A stretch of DNA of 42,688 nucleotides from an uncultured Gammaproteobacteria bacterium (lineage in GTDB: Bacteria > Pseudomonadota > Gammaproteobacteria > DRJJ01): the NCBI GenBank assembly GCA_947258795.1, contig CAMYJU010000025.1, positions 1 to 42,688 on the forward strand, written 5' to 3'. The notes beneath the pieces were generated by a model. The model saw only the letters and a list, made by a program, of their open reading frames with translations, had not been told where the DNA came from and made no database searches. Position numbers and translations under genes: made by a program. The number at the start of each line of letters is the position of its first letter. Within the stretch, counting starts at the first letter, position 1. Shown here piece after piece: positions 26,116 to 35,000 of the stretch.

Positions 26116-26246
26116 AGCCTGGCATTCTGTCCCCCGGTGTCTGATGCCATTTATTTGTCATTAATTATTATTTAAAGCAATTTTCGTACCTTAAATCAGC
26201 GTACTCGGTCTGCCACTCACCGTCACCCGGCACCCAGCCCGCCATA

Positions 26247-27191
26247 TCAGCTATTTAGCGTTAGACTGCCGGTAATCTGTGCAACGGACATCAGCTCATG
26301 TTGGTCCAGGTACTGCCTGATGCCGTCATTTATTTTTGTCAGTATATGCGGATCGTAAAACAGGGCTGTGCCCACCCCAACGGCCGAGGCCCCGGCAATC
26401 AGGAATTCGATCGCATCCTCAGGCGTGGTCACCCCCCCCTGACCAATGATCGGGATATTATGCTCGCGGCATACCTGGTAGACCTGGTGCACCTTGAGCA
26501 GCGCGATCGGCTTGATCGCCGGACCGGACAGACCGCCCTGGTTATTGCCGATCACCGGGACACGCTGGTCGATATCGATGGCCATGCCCATTAGGGTATT
26601 GATCACGGCCAGACCGTCCGTACCCGCATCAATACATCTTCGTGCATTTTCGGCGATATCGGTCTGATTTGGCGATAACTTGGTGATAAGTGGCTTGTTT
26701 GTCGCGTTGCGGCAGGTCTCAACCACGCGTGCCGACATGTCCGGATCATTGCCAAATGCAACGCCACCTTCCTTCACGTTCGGGCAGGAGATATTGATCT
26801 CGATCGCATCAATCGGCGAATCATCGAATCGCCGGGTGACCTCATGGTACTCCTCCACCGTCGAGCCGGACACATTCGCAATAAAGCGGGTCTCGCTAAA
26901 ATCGAGCTGCGGCAGGATGTTATCGACCACGTGGCCGACACCCGGATTCTGCAGGCCGATCGCATTGAGCATGCCGGCCGGGGTTTCATAAACACGGTGC
27001 GGTTGGTTGCCCAGACGCGGCTCCAGCGTGGTGCCTTTTAGGCACACCGCCCCGGCATCGCGGTTGCTGAATCCTTCCACTCGGGTGTATTCCTCACCGA
27101 AACCGACACAGCCGGACAGCAATACCAGCGGCGTCACGAAGTCCAGGCCGCAGAATTCGACCCTCAGCTTGTCCTGATTATTCTGACTCAT
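26247..27191 (-). CDS. pyrD: Dihydroorotate dehydrogenase, class 1B type
   Basis: This FMN enzyme of pyrimidine synthesis has 314 residues and the class 1 pattern: LLSGCVGFGEEY near the start, GLQNPGV, the active-site cysteine Cys136 in NISCPNVKEGG, KLSPN, NTLMGMAID and GQGGVTTPEDAIEFLIAGASAVGVGTA. Cysteine rather than serine as the catalytic base, and the absence of an N-terminal membrane helix, separate it from the quinone-linked class 2 enzyme usual in Gammaproteobacteria. Class 1B enzymes need the iron-sulfur flavoprotein PyrK to use NAD, and no pyrK is nearby. It could use another electron acceptor, or pyrK may be elsewhere. A true class 2 copy may also exist outside the window. Confidence 0.87.
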   Translation of the reverse strand: MSQNNQDKLRVEFCGLDFVTPLVLLSGCVGFGEEYTRVEGFSNRDAGAVCLKGTTLEPRLGNQPHRVYETPAGMLNAIGLQNPGVGHVVDNILPQLDFSETRFIANVSGSTVEEYHEVTRRFDDSPIDAIEINISCPNVKEGGVAFGNDPDMSARVVETCRNATNKPLITKLSPNQTDIAENARRCIDAGTDGLAVINTLMGMAIDIDQRVPVIGNNQGGLSGPAIKPIALLKVHQVYQVCREHNIPIIGQGGVTTPEDAIEFLIAGASAVGVGTALFYDPHILTKINDGIRQYLDQHELMSVAQITGSLTLNS

Positions 27192-27464
27192 CTAGCGTGA
27201 AACGATACGGAATCCGGATATGTAACACAAGACCAGATCGTATTTTTCATCAAGACGCAGCTGTGAGCATGTAGATTACTCAGAACGGTCAAAGTAAGGC
27301 CGAGTGGAACTGGTACTACAGTGGACAAGTTCTAGAATGACGTCATTTCTCATGAACAAGACTGACATTTATTGTAATTAAAGTTCTAGCCATTATTTAA
27401 ATAGCAATTATTTCAAAAATGACGTATTAATTAACTAATAATCCATAACATAAAAAGGAATTCT

Positions 27465-30400
27465 GTGGCGTCACCAAGCAAAAAGCGAATTAAGAAGACA
27501 GATAGCCGCAAGAAAACAAGGGCTGCTTATAAGGGTAGGGGTGCAATTGATTATCCCATTGTTGGGTTAGGTGCTTCCGCAGGTGGTCTGGACGCCTTTA
27601 AAAGGTTCTTCAATACCATGCCCTCTGAGAGCGGTATGGCCTTCGTGTTAATACAACATCTCGATCCTTCACACGAAAGCATTACCGCTGACCTGCTGGC
27701 CAGGCACACAGTTATGAAAGTAGCACAGATCGAGGACTCAACGCCGGTTGAGGCTAACCATGTTTACGTTATCCCACCCAACACAGACCTGACCATCGAG
27801 AACGGTGTTTTGCACCTGATTGAGCCTGTTCAGCGCCATGGCATGCGCCTGCCGATCGACTTCTTCTTCCGGTCAATGGCCGAGGACCAGCAGGAAAAAG
27901 CCCTGTGCGCCATCTTGTCCGGTACTGGTACAGATGGCACGCTGGGTCTCAAGGCAATTAAAGGGAATGGTGGCATGGTCATGGCCCAGTCTCCCGAGAC
28001 GGCGCAATTCGACGGTATGCCGCGCAGTGCTATCGATACGGGTATGGTCGACTATATAGTGCCTGTTGATGAAATGCCCGATATCCTGATCAAGTACGTT
28101 CAACACGCTCATGAATTATTGAGACCCGGTACGATTGTGACCGCACCGCCTGATCAACTGGGTTTGATTCTTGCAGCGCTCCAGTTGCACACTAAATACG
28201 ATTTTCACTGTTATAAAAAGGGTACCCTGATGCGTCGTATCGAACGACGCATGGGGCTCAAGCATCTCGAGGATATTACAGATTATGCGCATATCATACA
28301 GAAAGACGAACAAGAGGCCATACAGCTTTTCAAAGACCTGTTAATTGGTGTCACGGGTTTCTATCGTGAGCCGGAGGCATACAAGCTGCTTGAGAAAGAA
28401 GTGATCCATACGATAGTGCGGGAGAAAGATGATGAGGAGCCGATACGCGTCTGGGTTCCTGGCTGTTCAACGGGAGAAGAACCTTATTCGATAGGCATCC
28501 TGTTTCTAGAGCAGATCCAGGCGAAACAAAAGCATTGCCCATTACAGATCTTTGCGTCAGATATTGACGAGCAAGCACTGACAGTTGCACGAGCGGGCAT
28601 CTATCCGGTGAACATTGCAGCAGATGTATCCGCTGTACGCTTGCGGCAGTTTTTCAATAAACGGGATGAGTTTTACCAGGTCGTAAAGCAACTGCGCGAT
28701 ATCGTCGTGTTCGCTTTGCAAAACCTGATCAGAGATCCGCCGTTTTCAAAACTGGATCTGATCAGCTGTCGAAACCTGTTGATATACCTTGAACCTGAGG
28801 TACAGAGGAATATTATTTCCTTGTTCCATTTCGTACTCAATGATGATGGCTTCCTGTTTCTGGGAAGTTCAGAGACGATTGGACAACATGAGGACATGTT
28901 CCAACCTGTTTCTAAAAAATCCCGCCTATACCGGCGTATCGGGCCAAAGCGGCGAGATAAGCTCGATTTACCCTTTGCAAGCGGTCTAGAGAAGCTTGTT
29001 AGTGCCGGGCATAGTCTTCTAGCGAGACCTACCGAGCCCGCCAACCTTGGGAAAATAACCCAGCAATTACTGCTGGGGCGCTACGCACCATTTGCAGTAT
29101 TAATTAATCGCAAGTACGAGATTCTGTATCTTTATGGCCAATCTGGTCCCTACCTGGAACTGACCACAGGTGAACCAAGCCAGGATCTGATGGCCATTGC
29201 CCGCGAGGGACTACGCAGTAAGCTCCGGGCCGCAGTACAAAAGGTCACTAAGAATGAGCAGGAGATCGTGATCAAGGCACGGGTCAAACGCGCCGGGACC
29301 TATTATCCTGTTCGACTTACGGTATTGCCGGTCGAGGCACCAGCGGTAGCCAAAGGGCTGATAGTTGTCACCTTCGAAGATATAAAAGTAGCTGCTATAA
29401 AAGTTTCCGAGCTGGACAAGGAAATGGAGGTATCTAACGAGACATTAGTGCGTCAGCTGGAAACCGAACTTAGTGAAACCCAGGATGACCTGCGAAGCAG
29501 TGTAGAGGAGCTGGAGGCCTCCAACGAAGAACTAAAGACTTCCAACGAGGAAGTTTTGTCGATGAATGAGGAGCTTCAGTCGACCAACGAAGAACTTGAA
29601 ACCTCCAAAGAAGAACTTCAATCCCTAAATGAAGAACTAACAACAGTCAACAATCAACTTCAGGATAAAGTAGAGGAATTAGCATCGACCAATGATGATC
29701 TGTCTAACCTGTTAAGTAACACCGATATCGCCGCACTCTTCCTGGATCCACAGTTCCGCATCAAGCGCTTTACACCGTCCACCACCAAACTATTCAATTT
29801 GATTGTTTCGGATGTGGGTAGACCGATAGGTGATATCTCCCACAGGATCCGTAACATGACCTTGCTGCAGGACGCCGACACCGTGTTAACGAATCTGACG
29901 CCTATCGAAAAGGAGGTGCACAATGAAAATGGTGAGTGTTTTATCATGCGCATTCTGCCTTTTCGCACAGAAGACAACATAATCGATGGTGTTGTCGCTA
30001 CGTTCGTTGATGTTACACACCTCAAGCAGGCTGAACAGTCACTAGCCAGATCAAAAGAGCGTGTTGAACTGCTGCTTAAATCAACTGGCGAAGCGATTTA
30101 TGGCGTTGATGAGAAGGGATATTGCACTTTTGTTAATGACAAACTTCTGGAACAACTGGGATTTACCTCGGATGAGGTGCTTGGTAGTGCTGTACATAAA
30201 TTGATCCACCATACCCGTTCAGATGGTTCGCTCTATCCCTGGGAGGATTGCTTCGTTTATCACTGTCTTAAGAATGGTGTCAGCGCCAAGGGTGGTCATG
30301 ACCTTGCATGGCGCAAGGACGGCACATCGTTCCCGACCCTGTATTCCGTGGAACCAATTATAGAGCGCAAGAATGTAACCGGAGCTGTAGTTATATTCAG

Positions 30401-31727
30401 AGATATGACTGAAGAAGTAGCAATCTCTAGCAAGCTTGATCATCTGGCGCGACACGACTCATTAACAGGACTGGTTAACCGGCGTGAATTTGAAGAGCGA
30501 CTTGGTCGTGTACTTGAAAGTGCCAAACATAACCAGACTGGGCATATATTATGCTACCTCGATCTGGATCAGTTCAAGGTGATTAACGATACTTGTGGGC
30601 ATCTGGCGGGAGACGAATTACTACGGCGGATCGCCGGCTTGTTAGGAGAACACGTCAGGAAGCGGGATACACTGGCTCGGCTGGGTGGCGATGAATTTGC
30701 TGTGCTACTGGAACACTGTGATCAGCATGAGGGAACGCGTGTTGCCAATAGCATGCGTGATGCAGTTGCGGATTTTCGATTCCAATGGGAAGGTAAGACC
30801 CATACAGTCGGTGTAAGTATTGGTGTGGTTTCTATTTCAGAGAATGCCGGTGATATAACCGATGCATTAAAAGCAGCCGATGCTGCCTGCTATGCAGCGA
30901 AGGAGAGTGGCCGTAATCGCATACACGTCTACCATGAGCAAGACACGATACTGGCGACAAGGCACGGGGAAATGCAATGGGTTGCCCGTATCAACAGAGC
31001 GCTGGAAGAAAATCGCCTGTACCTCACACTTCAAGCGATTGCATCTGTCAATGGTGGTAGCGGTAGTAATATCTCGCACGAAGTCTTGCTGCGCATGCTG
31101 GACGATGATGGAAATGTCATTCTGCCAGAGGCGTTTCTTGGTGCTGCCGAACGCTACAATCTCTCAGTCAAGCTGGACCAGTGGGTCATCAGCAGGATAT
31201 TTGATTGGCTTTCCAAGAATCCAGAGAAACTGAAGCGTGCAGCCTTCTTCACTATCAATTTATCCGGACAATCGCTGGGAGATGAAGATTTCCTGAACTT
31301 TACGATAACAGAACTAAAAAAGTATCAGGTGCCTCCCGAGAAAATTTGTTTTGAAATTACCGAAACTACAGCAATTACCAATCTCACTAGTGCCAACCGT
31401 TTTATGCATGCCCTCAAACAGTTGGGATGTGTTTTCGCACTGGATGATTTTGGCAGCGGTTTATCATCATTTGGATACCTCAAAACACTACCAGTAGAAT
31501 ATCTGAAAATCTCCGGTTTATTTGTAAAGGATATGCTGGACGACCCCATCGACCTTGCCATGGTGAAATCCATTAACGAGATTGGCCAGGTAATGGGCAA
31601 AAAGACGATTGCGGAATACGTCGAAAATAAGGAAATCCTAGCGCGATTGAGTGAATTAGGCGTTAATTATGCACAGGGCTATCTGATCGGAAAACCTGTA
31701 CGACTTGAAGATGTGAAGTTTAATTGA
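27465..31727 (+). CDS. CheB-CheR-PAS-PAS-GGDEF-EAL signalling fusion
   Basis: A 1420-residue soluble fusion. Order: basic N-terminus; CheB methylesterase (about 30-215, Ser38 in GASAGG, QHLDPSHES, GTGTDGT near 155) without a receiver domain; CheR methyltransferase (about 225-495, GVTGFYREPEAY, PGCSTGEEPYSIG near 328, SCRNLLIYL near 436); coiled coil with NEEL-type repeats (about 652-752); two PAS domains (about 755-860 and 867-985); GGDEF (motif intact near 1074); EAL (about 1170-1418). The EAL signature is changed to HEVLLRM and EGVE to EYVE, so phosphodiesterase activity is doubtful, though DDFGSG remains. The start is GTG with AAGGAA upstream. No receptor or che gene is adjacent. It may link receptor methylation chemistry to c-di-GMP. 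Confidence 0.92.
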   Translation: MASPSKKRIKKTDSRKKTRAAYKGRGAIDYPIVGLGASAGGLDAFKRFFNTMPSESGMAFVLIQHLDPSHESITADLLARHTVMKVAQIEDSTPVEANHVYVIPPNTDLTIENGVLHLIEPVQRHGMRLPIDFFFRSMAEDQQEKALCAILSGTGTDGTLGLKAIKGNGGMVMAQSPETAQFDGMPRSAIDTGMVDYIVPVDEMPDILIKYVQHAHELLRPGTIVTAPPDQLGLILAALQLHTKYDFHCYKKGTLMRRIERRMGLKHLEDITDYAHIIQKDEQEAIQLFKDLLIGVTGFYREPEAYKLLEKEVIHTIVREKDDEEPIRVWVPGCSTGEEPYSIGILFLEQIQAKQKHCPLQIFASDIDEQALTVARAGIYPVNIAADVSAVRLRQFFNKRDEFYQVVKQLRDIVVFALQNLIRDPPFSKLDLISCRNLLIYLEPEVQRNIISLFHFVLNDDGFLFLGSSETIGQHEDMFQPVSKKSRLYRRIGPKRRDKLDLPFASGLEKLVSAGHSLLARPTEPANLGKITQQLLLGRYAPFAVLINRKYEILYLYGQSGPYLELTTGEPSQDLMAIAREGLRSKLRAAVQKVTKNEQEIVIKARVKRAGTYYPVRLTVLPVEAPAVAKGLIVVTFEDIKVAAIKVSELDKEMEVSNETLVRQLETELSETQDDLRSSVEELEASNEELKTSNEEVLSMNEELQSTNEELETSKEELQSLNEELTTVNNQLQDKVEELASTNDDLSNLLSNTDIAALFLDPQFRIKRFTPSTTKLFNLIVSDVGRPIGDISHRIRNMTLLQDADTVLTNLTPIEKEVHNENGECFIMRILPFRTEDNIIDGVVATFVDVTHLKQAEQSLARSKERVELLLKSTGEAIYGVDEKGYCTFVNDKLLEQLGFTSDEVLGSAVHKLIHHTRSDGSLYPWEDCFVYHCLKNGVSAKGGHDLAWRKDGTSFPTLYSVEPIIERKNVTGAVVIFRDMTEEVAISSKLDHLARHDSLTGLVNRREFEERLGRVLESAKHNQTGHILCYLDLDQFKVINDTCGHLAGDELLRRIAGLLGEHVRKRDTLARLGGDEFAVLLEHCDQHEGTRVANSMRDAVADFRFQWEGKTHTVGVSIGVVSISENAGDITDALKAADAACYAAKESGRNRIHVYHEQDTILATRHGEMQWVARINRALEENRLYLTLQAIASVNGGSGSNISHEVLLRMLDDDGNVILPEAFLGAAERYNLSVKLDQWVISRIFDWLSKNPEKLKRAAFFTINLSGQSLGDEDFLNFTITELKKYQVPPEKICFEITETTAITNLTSANRFMHALKQLGCVFALDDFGSGLSSFGYLKTLPVEYLKISGLFVKDMLDDPIDLAMVKSINEIGQVMGKKTIAEYVENKEILARLSELGVNYAQGYLIGKPVRLEDVKFN

Positions 31728-31801
31728 GACTGTGAAATCGGACCTGAAAACACATCACAAGATTAGAATATATAATTCTCTCACATGGTTTTTTGACAGG
31801 A

Positions 31802-32439
31802 TTACATACCGCACTCCAAACGCAAGTAGTCCTGCAGTGTGCGTCCTTCTACCAGTGTAAATTTCAGGTCCAGCTTTTCGACACATTGCATACGGTCCAA
31901 CCTGAAATGCCTGAAGGCGTCACGTAATTCGCACCAGCCAACCAGGGTCCAGACCTTGCCCCAGTAAAATACGCCCAGCGGCTGCACGATACGCCTTGAT
32001 GTCTTGCCGTCCTCACGTGTGTAGTCGATGCGGATTTTGCGTAGTTCCCTTATCGCCTTGCGGACAACCAGTAACTGCTCACCCGCCATGCCTTCCATGG
32101 GGAAATCCGGAACGATAATTTCCTGTTTATCGAATTCCAGCTTGAGCTTGTCAGGTACAACGCTTTCGATCTTTTGCAACGCAGAGTGGGCGGCGCGCGC
32201 CAGGCCTTTGTCGGTCCTTCTGCATTGAACATCAGCGGGGGCAGGTGAAAACCGCGTAACAGACGATAACCCTGTCCGGCCTCACCGGTAATCGGCACCC
32301 CTGATAAACTCAGGTCCTGGATATCGCGATAGATCGTGCGTTCGGAAACCTCGAGTTCTTCAGCCAGTTCATGCGCAGTGATGACCCGCTCGTGATGCAG
32401 GTTCTGTACGATCTGAAACAGCCTGTCTGCACGACGCAT
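31802..32439 (-). pseudogene. Frameshifted HTH-WYL transcriptional regulator
   Basis: This locus encodes a YafY-type regulator broken by a frameshift. The 5' part starts at the ATG at 32439 (MRRADRLFQIVQNLHHE) and gives the helix-turn-helix with VSERTIYRDIQDLSLSGVPI and the GYRLLRGFHLPPLMFNAEG linker. The 3' part, in another frame, picks up at KGLARAAHSALQKIESVVP (near 32215) and continues through the WYL core (RKIRIDYTREDGKTSRRIVQPLG...WTLVGWCELRDAFRHFRLDRM) to 31802. Between the halves the usual stretch of about 15-20 residues is missing, so the lesion is a small out-of-frame deletion around 32210-32235. A WYL-only product from a TTG at 32179 is conceivable. It immediately follows the DUF2461 gene. 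Confidence 0.75.
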
Positions 32440-32440
32440 G

Positions 32441-33133
<693 letters not shown>

Positions 33134-33141
33134 AACGGTGT

Positions 33142-33534
33142 CTATCCCTGACAGGTGTAGGTAATCAATGTCAGCATAGCACCTTGTGGGTCGCTGATCA
33201 CGGCAAATCGCCCTACATTCGGGATATCACGTGGCTCCAGAACAATTCTGCCACCCAGCTGTTTTGCCCGTAATATCTGCTGGTCGACATCATCTACCGT
33301 AACATAGGCGCCCCAGCTTGGAGGCATCCCATGATTTTCTGACGGGATGGCCATCATGCCGCCGACCTCGCGCTCACCTGCCTTGAGCATGGTATAGCTG
33401 CCTTCCGGGATCTCCTCGTCAAACATTTCCCAGCCGAATAGTTCACCATAAAAGGCCTTGGCACCGTTGACGTCACTGGTCATGAGTTCATTCCAGCTAA
33501 ACGCGCCATGTTGCTTCATTGCTTCCTGATCCAT
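33142..33534 (-). CDS. VOC-family (glyoxalase-fold) protein
   Basis: A 130-residue protein of the vicinal oxygen chelate superfamily. A paired beta-alpha-beta-beta-beta pattern is visible (FSWNELMTSDVNGAKAFYGELFGWEM, then AYVTVDDVDQQILRAKQLGGRIVLEPRDIP and FAVISDPQGAMLTLI). Members include glyoxalases, dioxygenases and antibiotic-binding proteins, and this subgroup (27-kDa-antigen-like halves) has no settled substrate. GAGGAG lies just before the ATG. It is the first gene of the VOC-DUF2461-WYL operon, and a palindrome lies 56-81 bases upstream of it. Confidence 0.88.
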   Translation of the reverse strand: MDQEAMKQHGAFSWNELMTSDVNGAKAFYGELFGWEMFDEEIPEGSYTMLKAGEREVGGMMAIPSENHGMPPSWGAYVTVDDVDQQILRAKQLGGRIVLEPRDIPNVGRFAVISDPQGAMLTLITYTCQG

Positions 33535-33589
33535 AGTTATCTCCTCTTGATTTTGAATTGTCTTGATGGAGAGAACAGACTAGCAAGCC

Positions 33590-33615
33590 CCTCCTGACAG
33601 CGTTATGTCAGGAGG
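33590..33615. promoter_or_regulatory. Palindrome upstream of VOC operon
   Basis: CCTCCTGACA (33590-33599) and TGTCAGGAGG (33606-33615) are a perfect 10-bp inverted repeat around GCGTTA. It lies 56-81 bases before the VOC gene start and has no T-tract, so it reads better as an operator than a terminator. The natural candidate to bind it is the operon's own WYL regulator, now broken. That link is inference. Confidence 0.4.
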
Positions 33616-34139
33616 TTTCAGCAGGAAGGAAAATTATTCCAGTCACCACTTATGCCTGATATTCACGAATCACCTCGGTTATTATCAGAGAAGTGAAAAT
33701 ATGCATCAGATATCTCTACTCACCTTATTATATATCCCTTTTACTTGGCATGGGCTTGAATTCCTGTTTAAAAAAACAGGAGATAATATAAAATTAAAAG
33801 TTAAATCAATATATTATGAAGTAATCTGGTCGAAGCTGATCAAGGATTCTGAAAATGATTAAAAAGTAATCACCTAAAACCAGGATCTGTGATCATCTTG
33901 CGCCAGAATATGCATCACGCTAATACACGCTATATTTGTTTTAGTATTATCTATATTATTTAAAGAAATCTAAGAATTCGTTGGGGGCGTTCAAATATCC
34001 ATCTTGCCAAGAATAAGAACGACTTCCCTGACATTAAAGCGGCGGCAACATAATGACACATCGAAATTAATAGATAAAAAAACAACGTTTATCTAATTTA
34101 AACGCCTTATATCATCAGAGTTGATTTATTCAAACAAAT
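33616..34139. other. AT-rich intergenic stretch
   Basis: About 520 bases of AT-rich DNA separate the VOC operon from the PEP-binding gene. The only open frame worth noting is the small one at 33701-33862, listed separately. I see no transposase remnant, attachment site or tRNA end here, although composition changes sharply at this point. Confidence 0.5.
33701..33862 (+). CDS. Possible small protein, unknown
   Basis: A 53-codon frame starting at an ATG gives MHQISLLTLLYIPFTWHGLE followed by a basic stretch (KKTGDNIKLKVKSIYYE) and an acidic end. The first 20 residues could form one membrane helix. There is no clear ribosome-binding site and no family I recognise. A longer version starting at 33605 would begin inside the palindrome at 33590-33615, which argues against that start. 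In AT-rich DNA such a frame could be chance. Confidence 0.22.
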   Translation: MHQISLLTLLYIPFTWHGLEFLFKKTGDNIKLKVKSIYYEVIWSKLIKDSEND

Positions 34140-34973
34140 ATGAAAACAGTAGGTTTTTTACAAGAAGTCGATCCAAACAAAAGTGGCGGCAAAGGTAAAA
34201 ACCTTATTACGCTCACTGTTAATAATTTTCCGGTTCCTCCGGGGTTTGTCATCACCACCGATGCTTATTCTCAATTCAAGCACGAAGCGCGGATACCTGA
34301 GTCAATCAAGAATGAAATTGAAATTTGTTATAACAAGCTTATTGATATAACCGGTAATAGAGTTGTCGCCGTACGCTCATCCGCCTCCGCTGAAGACACG
34401 GCAAGCTCATCCTTTGCCGGTCAATATGATACCTATCTCAACGTCAATACTTTAGATGAGCTCCTTGGGCATGTTATAGATTGCTGGCACTCATTGTTTA
34501 GTGAAAGATCCGTGCTTTACAGAAAAAGGATGAATATCCCTGATGACTATCTAACAATGGCCGTGGTCGTCCAGACAATGCTTGACCCTGAATCAGCAGG
34601 TGTACTTTTTACAGCAAACCCCTATACCATGGATAAAAACGTGATGCTCGCCGAAGCGAGTTGGGGCTGCGGTGAAAATGTCGTATCAGGCAGCGTGACA
34701 CCGGATTATTTTGAAATCGCAAACAATGACTCATTTGAAATAATCGCAAAAAGAATTGGTTCAAAAGTAGCCTTGCCGGATAACTCAACAGCAGTATCAG
34801 CCGACCAACAGACGACCTTTTGCATTGCTGAAAATCAGTTAAAAGAGTTATGTGAAATAGGAAAAAAAATAGAGTCCATGTTTGGCAGACCACAAGATAT
34901 TGAGTGGGCATTAGCCGATGACCACTCATTTTACATACTGCAATCGAGACCAATTACCCGGTTTGTGGATTAG
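34140..34973 (+). CDS. Stand-alone PEP/pyruvate-binding (PPDK_N) domain protein
   Basis: This 277-residue protein equals only the N-terminal ATP-grasp domain of PEP synthase or pyruvate phosphate dikinase. Visible landmarks are the GGKGKNLITL loop near residue 17, VPPGFVITTDAY, RSSASAEDTASSSFAGQYDT (residues 79-98), MLDPESAGVLFTANP, EASWGCGENVVSGSVTPD and the closing DIEWALADDHSFYILQSRPIT. The domain is complete to its last strand, but the phosphohistidine and PEP-binding domains are absent. It could charge a separate histidine-domain partner, or be a remnant that kept its frame. DNA here is about 35% GC in a sampled line, unlike the upstream core genes. The SGNH gene begins 27 bases later, so they are probably co-transcribed. 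Confidence 0.85.
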   Translation: MKTVGFLQEVDPNKSGGKGKNLITLTVNNFPVPPGFVITTDAYSQFKHEARIPESIKNEIEICYNKLIDITGNRVVAVRSSASAEDTASSSFAGQYDTYLNVNTLDELLGHVIDCWHSLFSERSVLYRKRMNIPDDYLTMAVVVQTMLDPESAGVLFTANPYTMDKNVMLAEASWGCGENVVSGSVTPDYFEIANNDSFEIIAKRIGSKVALPDNSTAVSADQQTTFCIAENQLKELCEIGKKIESMFGRPQDIEWALADDHSFYILQSRPITRFVD

Positions 34974-35000
34974 CAAGTCTACTCGGAGGTAAGGATAAGC

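Noticed and set aside
33605-33862. An 85-codon plus-strand frame
   Set aside because: Its start codon lies inside the palindrome at 33590-33615; only the shorter frame from 33701 was kept, at low confidence.
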